From Gallibacter pasteurianus_A (GTDB taxonomy: Bacteria; Bacillota; Clostridia; Peptostreptococcales; Anaerovoracaceae): a DNA stretch of 64,000 nt. The stretch lies in NCBI GenBank assembly GCA_963596005.1, contig CAVBJF010000006.1, positions 8,746 through 72,745 of the forward strand. The letters run 5' to 3'. The position numbers and the translations under genes are program-made. Of the stretch, positions 25,308-33,168 are shown in pieces. How positions within the stretch are numbered: position 1 is the stretch's first letter; every line of letters begins with the position of its first letter. Under the pieces are notes generated by a model. The model saw only the letters and a program-made list of their open reading frames with translations, did no database searches and was not told the DNA's origin.

Positions 25308-25725
25308 GCGTTTTTTTAAGTATACGAGATGTGCCCTCTTTTAAATCATTTGTATCAAGCACGCTTGATTCCATGGGGCAAAGGCCATCCCCCGTACGAT
25401 TTTTGATATTTGGCACAAGCTTGTCTGCTTTAAAAGCTATATTCGCATTTTGCAATATCTCCTTTGATGGCTCACTCATCAGTTCTCCATAGATAAACCG
25501 TACTTCGCCGTCAATCATAAACATTGCACTTGCCTTACCGACAACCTTATCTATAACGATCGCTTCTCTAAGCTCCTCTGCAAACCAAAAATCTACTATC
25601 GGTACAACTCCGCTTGCTTCATGTTCAAATATAATGCCGTCATGCCATAAAAGACATGTGGTTTTCCCCGTGAAAAATTTTTCTCTTAACTCTTTTGCAA
25701 GCTCTTTGGCAAATTGCTTTTCCAT
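25288..25725 (-). CDS. DUF1893-domain protein
   Basis: 145-residue protein that resembles DUF1893 (the TM1506 fold group, related to cytidine-deaminase folds). Features are LREKFFTGKTTCLLWHDG, VVGKASAMFMIDGEV and the C-terminal CPMESSVLDTND. The first two fit the family layout, and the CPME motif is its usual signature. No function is established. I start at MEKQFAKEL (25725), with GGGAG upstream; the frame extends to 25761 without a site. It follows an ECF S-component gene. Confidence 0.72.
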   Translation of the reverse strand: MEKQFAKELAKELREKFFTGKTTCLLWHDGIIFEHEASGVVPIVDFWFAEELREAIVIDKVVGKASAMFMIDGEVRFIYGELMSEPSKEILQNANIAFKADKLVPNIKNRTGDGLCPMESSVLDTNDLKEGTSRILKKTLDFARR

Positions 25726-25796
25726 ATCGCTCGCTCCCTTTCTTTTTATTCTACAAGTCATATGTGAATATAATTTTCAACATGCTTTAGATCATA

Positions 25797-26327
25797 TTAA
25801 ATTTGTACATCCGATTTTTTTATAAGCTTCACCATTGGAGGTATTATAACAAGCTGTAAAATCGCACCCGGCACACCTGCCGAAAGACTTAAAACAAACA
25901 TCTGCATATTTAGTCCGGAAATGCCAAACAGGTTTATCATCAGCACATACATGAGTCCGCTTGCTATCCTGCCACATACCATAACAATAATTAAGCCAAG
26001 ATATGTGCTCTTTATGTTTTTGCTAACCACGCCTGCCATAATACCATAGCACATGATCTCAACTGCCATTATCGGCATTGTAAGTACCGGTGGCATCTGA
26101 AATAGCATGCATGAGATGATAGGGCTAAGCGCTCCTACTACAGCTCCAGATCTGCTACCAAGCAAAAAGCCTGCAAGGATTGCAGGGATATGCATAGGCA
26201 GCATCACTTTCCCTACATTTGCGATTGGCAAAAAATGGAACATCTGCGGCAATAAAATGCCCAGTGCTAAAAATAATCCCGTATATACTACTGTTCTGCT
26301 TAAACTTCTTGTCTGCTGTTCGTTCAT
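25797..26327 (-). CDS. ECF transporter S-component-like membrane protein, substrate unknown
   Basis: 176-residue protein with five to six hydrophobic helices. The stretch LFLALGILLPQMFHFLP, then LPMHIPAILAGFLLGSRSG, is like ECF S-components of uncertain vitamin specificity. AGAGGAAAG lies before the ATG. It overlaps nth by 4 bp (ATGA type) and precedes the DUF1893 gene by about 70 bp, so nth, this gene and DUF1893 form one unit. No riboswitch that would name the substrate is present. Confidence 0.75.
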   Translation of the reverse strand: MNEQQTRSLSRTVVYTGLFLALGILLPQMFHFLPIANVGKVMLPMHIPAILAGFLLGSRSGAVVGALSPIISCMLFQMPPVLTMPIMAVEIMCYGIMAGVVSKNIKSTYLGLIIVMVCGRIASGLMYVLMINLFGISGLNMQMFVLSLSAGVPGAILQLVIIPPMVKLIKKSDVQI

Positions 26328-26986
26328 TCTTTCTTTCCTCTCTTATTTGATTTGTTGTATCTGCAATATTTTTTAACTACACAGTCTTCACAATTTGGGT
26401 TCCTCGCCGTGCAACATCTCCTGCCGTGGAATATCAGAAGGTGATGTGTTTGTGTCCACCTATCCTTTGGTATGCGCTGCATCAGCTGTTTTTCTGTAGC
26501 TAAGACATCCTTAGCACTTGCAAGTCCTATCCTGTTTGAAACTCTAAAAACATGTGTGTCCACTGCAATGCGTTGCTCCCCAAATCCAACTGACATCACC
26601 ACATTAGCTGTTTTCCTGCCTACACCCGGAAGATTCATAAGTTCTTCATCGCTTTTAGGAACCTTCTGATTATACTGATTTGTGAGAATTTTTGCAAGTC
26701 CGATTATATTTTTTGATTTTGTCTTGTACATTCCGATACTCTTTATAATCTCTATGACATCCTCTTCGCTTGCATTTGCCAGCTCTGATGGCGTTTTATA
26801 TTTTAAAAAAAGCGTAGGTGTCACCTTATTTACGCTAACATCTGTCGTCTGTGCGGAAAGCACAACGGCAATTAGCAGATGGAATATACTATCGTAATCG
26901 AGCGCACAACCGGCATCCGGATACTCTTTTTCCAGAAGATCCAATATCTTTATCGTCTCGCTTTTTGTTAGATCCTTTTTAGCCAT
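26324..26986 (-). CDS. nth: Endonuclease III
   Basis: 220-residue base-excision repair glycosylase/AP lyase for oxidised pyrimidines. The helix-hairpin-helix LPGVGRKTANVV carries the catalytic lysine, the aspartate is in AVDTHVFRVSNR, and the 4Fe-4S loop is CTARNPNCEDC followed by C (spacing C-6-C-2-C-5-C). AGGT precedes the start. It overlaps the preceding membrane-protein gene by 8 bp and the following S-component by 4 bp. Confidence 0.95.
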   Translation of the reverse strand: MAKKDLTKSETIKILDLLEKEYPDAGCALDYDSIFHLLIAVVLSAQTTDVSVNKVTPTLFLKYKTPSELANASEEDVIEIIKSIGMYKTKSKNIIGLAKILTNQYNQKVPKSDEELMNLPGVGRKTANVVMSVGFGEQRIAVDTHVFRVSNRIGLASAKDVLATEKQLMQRIPKDRWTQTHHLLIFHGRRCCTARNPNCEDCVVKKYCRYNKSNKRGKKE

Positions 26987-27581
26987 CGCTTTTTACCTGC
27001 TCGTCCCTTTTATCATCGTTTGTTTCCGACTTTCTTTCATCACTATGTGAAAGCTTAAAGTCAAGTGCTTCCCTCTTCACTCTTTTTCTATATAAATTTA
27101 TAGCTAATGTGAAAATATAATCATACACAAAGAAAGCTGCAATACATATCAAAGCTATCGCCCATAGCGGGAAATCGTAAATTTTACTATTCCCTAAAAA
27201 CAATTCCTTAAAGAAATATAATATTATAATGCCGTCAAGTGTAAAAAACAAAGCTTTTGCGCATATCTGAGCCGGTGCGCTTTTTAGCTTTTCGGCAAAG
27301 AATTTTATAAATGCATAGATACCAAAAAACATCCCATATGGCAAAATTGCAAGCTTATTTGGCAAGAATATAAACGAAAGAAGGAGCACTGCCACATAGA
27401 CGAGTACACCTCCTCTTAATCCAACTTCCATTATAACGATTCCGGAAAAAAGTCCCGCAACTGCATAACATGTTATTTCAGCGCCCGGAATGATTGATGC
27501 TAAGACGGTAAATACAACTGCAAGTGCTGTTGCAAGTCCGCATAATGCTATGCCTTTAGTCTTATTTGAAATATCATTCAT
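26979..27581 (-). CDS. Multispanning membrane protein, unknown
   Basis: 200 residues with about five or six hydrophobic helices and a hydrophilic, charged C-terminal tail of about 45 residues (KREALDFKLSHSDERKSET). The opening KGIALCGLATALAVVFTVLASIIPG is like ECF S-component or MptA-type proteins, but I cannot name it. The ATG follows a purine-rich stretch. It is the first gene of a run with nth, and its 3' end overlaps nth by 8 bp. Confidence 0.65.
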   Translation of the reverse strand: MNDISNKTKGIALCGLATALAVVFTVLASIIPGAEITCYAVAGLFSGIVIMEVGLRGGVLVYVAVLLLSFIFLPNKLAILPYGMFFGIYAFIKFFAEKLKSAPAQICAKALFFTLDGIIILYFFKELFLGNSKIYDFPLWAIALICIAAFFVYDYIFTLAINLYRKRVKREALDFKLSHSDERKSETNDDKRDEQVKSDG

Positions 27582-27628
27582 CCTTTCTTCCCCATCCTTA
27601 TACTTACAACTCCGAATATATCAAAATT

Positions 27629-28189
27629 CTAAAATGCGTTGCAACACAGGTCTGCACAGCAGTAGCATTGGAGTGCCTGGCAAAAAGCATCTTCTGTCGA
27701 TGTATAGCCTCTGCCTGCGGCTGCATTTCTGTACATGCCTCCGGAATTCATCATTCTTGCAAGGACAGTCCTGTATTCTTGGTTTTGCGGTTCCATATTG
27801 ACTGCCTGCTGTATCTTGCTCATCGCATCATCGTACCAACCTTTTTTGTATGAAATCATGCCTGAAAGAAAAATCCATTCTGCATTTTTTACGGATATAC
27901 GACTAAGCATCGCTTCCGCCGCTCCGAGATTGCCGCTGTCTATTTCTCTTCTTATCGCGTCAAACTGAGGGTCTCTCGGTCTGCCGGTTGAACCCGTCGC
28001 ACCCTTATTTTTTAACATGTCATACGCCTCGTTGACCTCTCGCAATTTTTCCTCGGCAAGATCCGCAAGCGGATTGTCTTGATATTTATCAGGATGATAT
28101 TTTTTTACAAGTTCTCTATATGCTGCCTTTATTTCTTCATCATTAGCATCTTCTTTTACTCCGAGTACCTCATATGGATTTGTTACCAT
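27629..28189 (-). CDS. DnaJ-domain protein with TPR-like region and cysteine-rich tail
   Basis: 186 residues. The N-terminal J domain (PYEVLGVKEDANDEEIKAAY; YHPDKYQDN with the HPD motif) is followed by a short helical-repeat region (AEWIFLSGMISYKKGWYDDAM; AVNMEPQNQEYR). It ends with CQALQCYCCADLCCNAF, six cysteines in 17 residues. It lacks the zinc-finger and substrate domains of true DnaJ. It overlaps the DUF5685 gene by 7 bp. A metal-linked cochaperone role is a guess. Confidence 0.85.
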   Translation of the reverse strand: MVTNPYEVLGVKEDANDEEIKAAYRELVKKYHPDKYQDNPLADLAEEKLREVNEAYDMLKNKGATGSTGRPRDPQFDAIRREIDSGNLGAAEAMLSRISVKNAEWIFLSGMISYKKGWYDDAMSKIQQAVNMEPQNQEYRTVLARMMNSGGMYRNAAAGRGYTSTEDAFCQALQCYCCADLCCNAF

Positions 28190-29118
28190 CTGCTTCTCCT
28201 TTTTTCCGCAATTTGTATTTCAAGCACCTCTTCTGTCTTCTTTAAAAGTCCGACATATATAATATTTTCTATTATACCTTTATTTTTTTTAATATCGAGT
28301 AAATCAAGCGACTTTGCAATTTCTGAAAGGCACAGTATTAAATTTCGCTCAACATCATTTTTTATTCTCGCCTTAAATACTGCAATATCCTCGTTTTTAT
28401 CATAGCTGAATCTATACAACAACGGATTATATGCTCCGTTTTTTATGTTGTCTTCGATATCATCATATGCATCTGTCAGATATATCCATTTGCCGAGATT
28501 ATAGCCGACTCTTGATAAAATCTTTTTTTGTGCCTCAAATGTTTTTTTTGAATTTGAGCTTGCTTCTTCGGAACCCTTCGCCTCATATACAGCTTCAAGT
28601 CCGTCTGTAAGTATTCCCTGCATTATCCTTGCAAAAACATCAGATACCTCATCAAGATGTGCGCTTTTTTGTGCCTCAAGTAAATTTAGGTGTTTTAAAT
28701 TTTCTTCTGTTTTAGATGCAAGAGAAGATCTCGTCCTTGCAATTCGTCTGTATTTACCTTTGTTTTGCCAGGCAAGAAATCTTGCACTAAGTTTTTTTTC
28801 GTCGTGTGCGTCGTCCTTTAGCTTGAGGTACGCAAGCATTAGCATTACATCTGCCGAATAATTTATCGCCCTGCCATGCACAATAGCCTTTTTTTTGAAT
28901 GGATTTGCAATACATACTTCTCTTGTCAAGGCTTCTTTCTCATCTGCTATGCTTGACAAGAGTACCGCTAAAAAAGCGGCGTCATAGCTGAGTGTCATCC
29001 TTGGTAGCTGTCCGTATCTCTTGCCTATGGATTTGCAAATGCCACAATAATATGCCTTATAAATTTCTGCCTCTTTTACTTTCATCTCGGGCTTATACGC
29101 TGTCACATAACCAAGCAT
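28183..29118 (-). CDS. DUF5685 family protein
   Basis: 311 residues. The N terminus MLGYVTAYKPEMKVKEAEIY, with the cysteine pair YCGICKSI, and the following blocks fit the uncharacterised DUF5685 family, which is often next to a small J-domain gene in clostridia. Mostly helical, no transmembrane helix visible. AGGAGA precedes the ATG. It is the first gene of the pair. No function is established; the pairing suggests a shared chaperone-type task. Confidence 0.78.
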   Translation of the reverse strand: MLGYVTAYKPEMKVKEAEIYKAYYCGICKSIGKRYGQLPRMTLSYDAAFLAVLLSSIADEKEALTREVCIANPFKKKAIVHGRAINYSADVMLMLAYLKLKDDAHDEKKLSARFLAWQNKGKYRRIARTRSSLASKTEENLKHLNLLEAQKSAHLDEVSDVFARIMQGILTDGLEAVYEAKGSEEASSNSKKTFEAQKKILSRVGYNLGKWIYLTDAYDDIEDNIKNGAYNPLLYRFSYDKNEDIAVFKARIKNDVERNLILCLSEIAKSLDLLDIKKNKGIIENIIYVGLLKKTEEVLEIQIAEKRRSRW

Positions 29119-29242
29119 CCAATCTCCTTGTAAGTTCGTCTTTTATTGCAATCCTTCCCTTTTTATGGTCGATATTTTACCACAAATACCTTTGCTGTTC
29201 CATAAAAGATTAAATATATTACAATATGGTTATATTTATAAT

Positions 29243-29878
29243 TTACTTCCTTATCTTTGCAATATATCTCTCTTTTGAATTATCCATATGCCTTGTCATC
29301 GCTGTAATTCCTGCCTCTACATCCCGTTTTTTGAAAGCCTCAAATATTTTAGTGTGCTCCTCAAATACTACTTGCAGGTAATCTCCTGACCTTCTTTGCG
29401 ACGGCACCTCCGCATGCTTTAGCATGTCCTGATATGATGAAAGTAGATTTTTTAACATTCGATTGCCGGAAGCCTCATATATTTTCCTATGAAAATTGAT
29501 ATTTATAGTAAGCATTTTTGCGATGTCTTTTTTCATCGTATAAAATTCCATAAATTCGAATATTTCCGAAAGTTCCGCAAATTGCTCATCGGTGATGCGC
29601 TCAATCGCCCATTTTATCGCCTGTATTTCGTATATCTTACGCAATGTGAACATGTCTTTGTAATCCTGTTTGCTAAGGCCTGTCACAAAAAAACCTCTGT
29701 TTGGAATGCTGTTTACAAGTCCATCTGTTTTAAGCTTTTGAAGGGCTTCCCTTACAGGCGTACGGCTTACCTTATACTTGTCGCACAACACCTTTTCCGT
29801 GAGCTTCAAGCCGTCTCTTAGCTTGCCATCGAGGATATCATCGCGCAAGGTTGGATATAAATCAGTTGAAATAGCCAT
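29243..29878 (-). CDS. GntR-family (FadR/FCD type) transcriptional regulator
   Basis: 211 residues. The N-terminal winged helix (LTEKVLCDKYKVSRTPVREAL) is GntR, and the helical C-terminal FCD domain has FMLNINFHRKIYEASGN-like metal or effector positions (ININFHRKIYEASGNRML). I start at MAISTD (29878), with AAAGGAAA upstream; the TTG at 29896 is within it. It lies at the end of the aconitase-isocitrate dehydrogenase unit, and a TTGTATACAA operator sits at that unit's promoter, so autoregulation of the operon is likely. The effector may be citrate or a relative (inference). Confidence 0.9.
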   Translation of the reverse strand: MAISTDLYPTLRDDILDGKLRDGLKLTEKVLCDKYKVSRTPVREALQKLKTDGLVNSIPNRGFFVTGLSKQDYKDMFTLRKIYEIQAIKWAIERITDEQFAELSEIFEFMEFYTMKKDIAKMLTININFHRKIYEASGNRMLKNLLSSYQDMLKHAEVPSQRRSGDYLQVVFEEHTKIFEAFKKRDVEAGITAMTRHMDNSKERYIAKIRK

Positions 29879-29928
29879 TTTGTATTTCCTTTCCAATTTA
29901 AATCAAGTAAAAATATTATCCGCGGCTT

Positions 29929-31068
29929 TTATAGTCTTTCCTGTATGTAGGCTGCAAACTCTGTCGCAGTATTGCCCTTGCCGTTGCCAGACATCTCGAG
30001 CGCGCTCGAGGCTTCACTCACAAGCTGTGAGAGAAGCTCGGCTTTGCCCGCAAAGCCGATATGTCTGAGCAACAGCTCAAATGCTGTAAGCAGGCTTGCC
30101 GGATTCGCATATTCTGCTATTCCTTCCTCAACCATGCGAGGTGCACTGCCGTGTACCGCTTCAAACATGGCATATTTGTTTCCGATATTTGCACTTCCCG
30201 CAGTACCGACGCCACCCTGTATTTGGGCCGCCTCGTCAGTGATGATATCACCATACAAATTAGGCAATATAAATACATTGAAATTGGAGTTAATCTCATC
30301 ATTTATGAGATTTGCCGCACAGATATCGACATACCAGCTATCTGTCTTTATCTGCGGATATTCCTCGGCTATTTCACTTGCCAGCTTCAAAAATTTGCCG
30401 TCTGTTTTTTTCATAATGTTTGCTTTTGTTATTATCGAAACATTTAGATTGCCGTTATTTTTTGCATATTCAAACGCTGCCCGTGCAAGTCTTTTTGTAC
30501 CGACATCCGTTGTAACCTTAAAGTCCATAGAAATCTCATCAGAAATATCAATACCTCTGCTTCCAAGTGCGTATTCACCCTCTGTATTTTCCCTATAAAA
30601 AATCCAATTTAGATTTTTTTCTGGTACAACAACCGGTCTTACATTTGCAAATAAATCAAGCTCTCTTCTAAGTGTCACATTTGCACTTTCTATATTCGGC
30701 AGTCCATCGCCCTTTCCCGGTGTAGTTGTCGGTCCTTTTAGTATGACATGGCATTTTTTTAGCTCTTCAAGCACATCGTCCGGTACAGCCTGCATTTTAG
30801 CAACTCTGTTTTCTATTGTAAGCCCGTCTATTTTCTTTAGCTTTATCTTTCCGCTTGCAATCTCATCAGCCATCAGCTTTTCCGCAACCATTAGCGTGCT
30901 GTCCATGATAACAGGACCTATGCCGTCACCCGGTACTACACCTATTACAATCTGCTCAAGATTTTCAAAGTCTGTTGGCTCGCTGTTTTGCTTGAGAGCT
31001 TCAGCTCTTTTTAGCTGTTCCTCCAATAGCTCCTTGAAATATTCGACATTTTTTTGTATATCCTTCAT
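29929..31068 (-). CDS. Isocitrate/isopropylmalate-type dehydrogenase (likely NAD-isocitrate dehydrogenase)
   Basis: 379 residues. A charged N-terminal extension of about 40 residues precedes GVVPGDGIGPVIMD. The decarboxylase-type signature is seen in YRENTEGEYALG, which with NVTLRRELDLFANVRP resembles isocitrate rather than isopropylmalate dehydrogenases. The catalytic Tyr/Lys/Asp positions (ITKANIMKKTDG; PNLYGDIITDEA) are present. It lies 13 bp behind aconitase, so 2-oxoglutarate formation for glutamate supply is the likely role. No leuCD is nearby, which argues against leucine synthesis. Confidence 0.85.
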   Translation of the reverse strand: MKDIQKNVEYFKELLEEQLKRAEALKQNSEPTDFENLEQIVIGVVPGDGIGPVIMDSTLMVAEKLMADEIASGKIKLKKIDGLTIENRVAKMQAVPDDVLEELKKCHVILKGPTTTPGKGDGLPNIESANVTLRRELDLFANVRPVVVPEKNLNWIFYRENTEGEYALGSRGIDISDEISMDFKVTTDVGTKRLARAAFEYAKNNGNLNVSIITKANIMKKTDGKFLKLASEIAEEYPQIKTDSWYVDICAANLINDEINSNFNVFILPNLYGDIITDEAAQIQGGVGTAGSANIGNKYAMFEAVHGSAPRMVEEGIAEYANPASLLTAFELLLRHIGFAGKAELLSQLVSEASSALEMSGNGKGNTATEFAAYIQERL

Positions 31069-31081
31069 TTTTTATCTCCTA

Positions 31082-33004
31082 TTAGTTGCCCTTGATAAGA
31101 TTTATTTTTCCGCCTGCCAAAATCATCTGCTTTTCAAGCTCAGAAAAATTGCCATGTGTTTTGTATTCCTTGCCGTTTGTAAGATTGCTCACAATAATAT
31201 AATCATTTTCCATCTGCCCGATCGCATCCTTGATAGCAAGCTTTTGACCTATTTCAAAATCGTCATAATCTGCCTGATTATCAAAGATAAGTGGCAATAT
31301 ACCGCTGTTTATAAGGTTTGAGCGGTGAATTCTTGCAAATGATTTAGCTATTACAAACTTAACTCCAAGATAAAGAGGTGCAAGTGCCGCATGCTCCCTT
31401 GATGATCCCTGCCCATAGTTGTCTCCGCCTACAATTGCACATTCCTTTGCATCCTGACATCTCTTTGCAAATTCGCCGTCAATCTTCTCAAAGCAGAAAT
31501 TTGAAAGATACGGCACATTTGAGCGGTAAGGAAGCAATCTCGAATCAGACGGCATAATATCATCTGTTGTAATGTTATCTCCCGCATGTAGGCAAACAGT
31601 CGCATCCACCTCATCCTTTAGCTTTTCGTTTCTTGGGAAAGGCTTGATGTTTGGTCCCATTTCCACAGGCGTATTTTTTGTATCACATCCGTCAGGATAT
31701 ATGATAAAGTTGTCGTTTTTAGGAAATGCGGTATCTGCGATCGCAGGAAGCTCCTCACCTGACAGACTGCCGTCCGTAAGGACACCTTTTATAGCCGAAA
31801 TCGCTGCAGTCTCAGGGCTTACAAGATAAACCTGAGCATCAAGTGTGCCCGAACGTCCTTTAAAGTTTCTGTTAAATGTACGAAGCGAAATAGCACCCGA
31901 TTTTGGCGATTGTCCCATTCCTATGCAAGGTCCGCAGGCATTCTCGATAATTCTTGCGCCCGCACCTATCATATCTGCAATAGCTCCGTTTTCTGCAAGC
32001 TTTTTAAGAATCTTACTTGAGCCCGGAGAAATAACAAGCGAAACATCCGGATGTACTTTTTTGCCCTTTAGGATTGTAGCAACCTTCATAAGATCCGCAT
32101 ATGAAGAGTTTGTGCAGCTTCCTATCGCTACCTGATCTATTTTTATCTCGCCGATTTCCTTTACGCTCTTGACATTGTCAGGGCTGTGTGGCATGGCAGC
32201 AAGAGGCTTTAACTCGCTTAAATCAATCTCAAGCACCTCGTCATATACGGCATCTTCATCAGCACAAAGTGGCACAAAATCATCTCCTCTGCCTTGTGCC
32301 TCAAGATATTTTTTAGTATTTTCGTCACTTGGAAATACAGAAGTTGTCGCACCGAGCTCAGCTCCCATATTTGTAATAGTAGCTCTGTCTGTGACGGATA
32401 GATTTTTAACTCCGTCGCCTGTATACTCTACAATCTTACCAACTCCGCCCTTTACAGAAAGCTCCTGCAAAACCTTCAATATAACATCCTTTGCGGAAGT
32501 CCAAGGCTTTAATGCTCCTTTCAGCTTTACATTTATAACCTTAGGTACTGTGAGCGAATAAGTGCCTTTTGCCATCGCAACGGCAACATCAAGTCCACCT
32601 GCACCGATAGCGATCATGCCAAGTCCGCCACCTGTCGGTGTATGGCTGTCCGATCCAAGGAGCGTTTTGCCGGGAATACCGTAATTTTCAAGGTGTAGCT
32701 GGTGACAAATACCATTGCCCGGCTTAGAAAACAACACGCCGTGTCTTTTTGCAACGCTCTTTATAAATGCATGGTCGTCTGCGTTTTCAAAACCTGTCTG
32801 AAGTGTGTTGTGATCAATATACGCAACAGAAAGCTCTGTCTTTACCTTTTCCACATCCATAGCCTCAAGCTGTAAATATACCATAGTACCTGTCGAATCC
32901 TGCGTCAGCGTCTGATCCATTTTTATTGTAATCTCAGTGCCCGGTTTCATCTCTCCCTCGATCAAATGCGCTTCGAGGATTTTGTATGCCAAAGTTTTGC
33001 CCAT
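31082..33004 (-). CDS. acn: Aconitate hydratase
   Basis: 640 residues, the shorter aconitase type common in clostridia. The 4Fe-4S ligands are in GSCTNSS and NACGPCIGMG; the active-site stretch GSDSHTPTGGG is present, and the swivel domain carries NYGQGSSREHAALAP. It converts citrate to isocitrate. It is the first gene of the unit with the dehydrogenase and GntR downstream. No citrate synthase lies in the window. GGAGGT precedes the ATG. Confidence 0.95.
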   Translation of the reverse strand: MGKTLAYKILEAHLIEGEMKPGTEITIKMDQTLTQDSTGTMVYLQLEAMDVEKVKTELSVAYIDHNTLQTGFENADDHAFIKSVAKRHGVLFSKPGNGICHQLHLENYGIPGKTLLGSDSHTPTGGGLGMIAIGAGGLDVAVAMAKGTYSLTVPKVINVKLKGALKPWTSAKDVILKVLQELSVKGGVGKIVEYTGDGVKNLSVTDRATITNMGAELGATTSVFPSDENTKKYLEAQGRGDDFVPLCADEDAVYDEVLEIDLSELKPLAAMPHSPDNVKSVKEIGEIKIDQVAIGSCTNSSYADLMKVATILKGKKVHPDVSLVISPGSSKILKKLAENGAIADMIGAGARIIENACGPCIGMGQSPKSGAISLRTFNRNFKGRSGTLDAQVYLVSPETAAISAIKGVLTDGSLSGEELPAIADTAFPKNDNFIIYPDGCDTKNTPVEMGPNIKPFPRNEKLKDEVDATVCLHAGDNITTDDIMPSDSRLLPYRSNVPYLSNFCFEKIDGEFAKRCQDAKECAIVGGDNYGQGSSREHAALAPLYLGVKFVIAKSFARIHRSNLINSGILPLIFDNQADYDDFEIGQKLAIKDAIGQMENDYIIVSNLTNGKEYKTHGNFSELEKQMILAGGKINLIKGN

Positions 33005-33035
33005 TTTGTACCTCCATTATTTCTGAATTGTATTC

Positions 33036-33045
33036 TTGTATACAA
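33036..33045. promoter_or_regulatory. GntR-type operator at the aconitase promoter
   Basis: Perfect palindrome TTGTATACAA just after the -10 element. This is the symmetrical core recognised by FadR/FCD-type GntR proteins, and the same unit ends with such a regulator. Confidence 0.6.
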
Positions 33046-33073
33046 TCATATATTACTACCCTTCTTTAGTCAA
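33045..33073 (-). promoter_or_regulatory. Promoter of the acn unit
   Basis: TTGACT, 17-bp spacer, TATGAT on the minus strand, with the operator covering the start-site side. Confidence 0.65.
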
Positions 33074-33102
33074 GCATCCCACGCCTTAATTGTTTGAAAA
33101 AC

Positions 33103-33140
33103 AAAAATAGTATCCTAAGTCGTCTCAGGATACTATTTTT
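33103..33140 (-). terminator. Intrinsic terminator of clpB (possibly bidirectional)
   Basis: Stem AAAATAGTATCCT/AGGATACTATTTT with a 10-base loop, flanked by A and T runs, about 30 bp past the clpB stop. Confidence 0.85.
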
Positions 33141-33168
33141 TGTTTACCATATAAGCAAGCTTGCAGCA

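Noticed and set aside
29119..29242. Promoter for the DUF5685-dnaJ pair
   Set aside because: TAAAAT is present but the best -35 matches only 3 of 6 positions.
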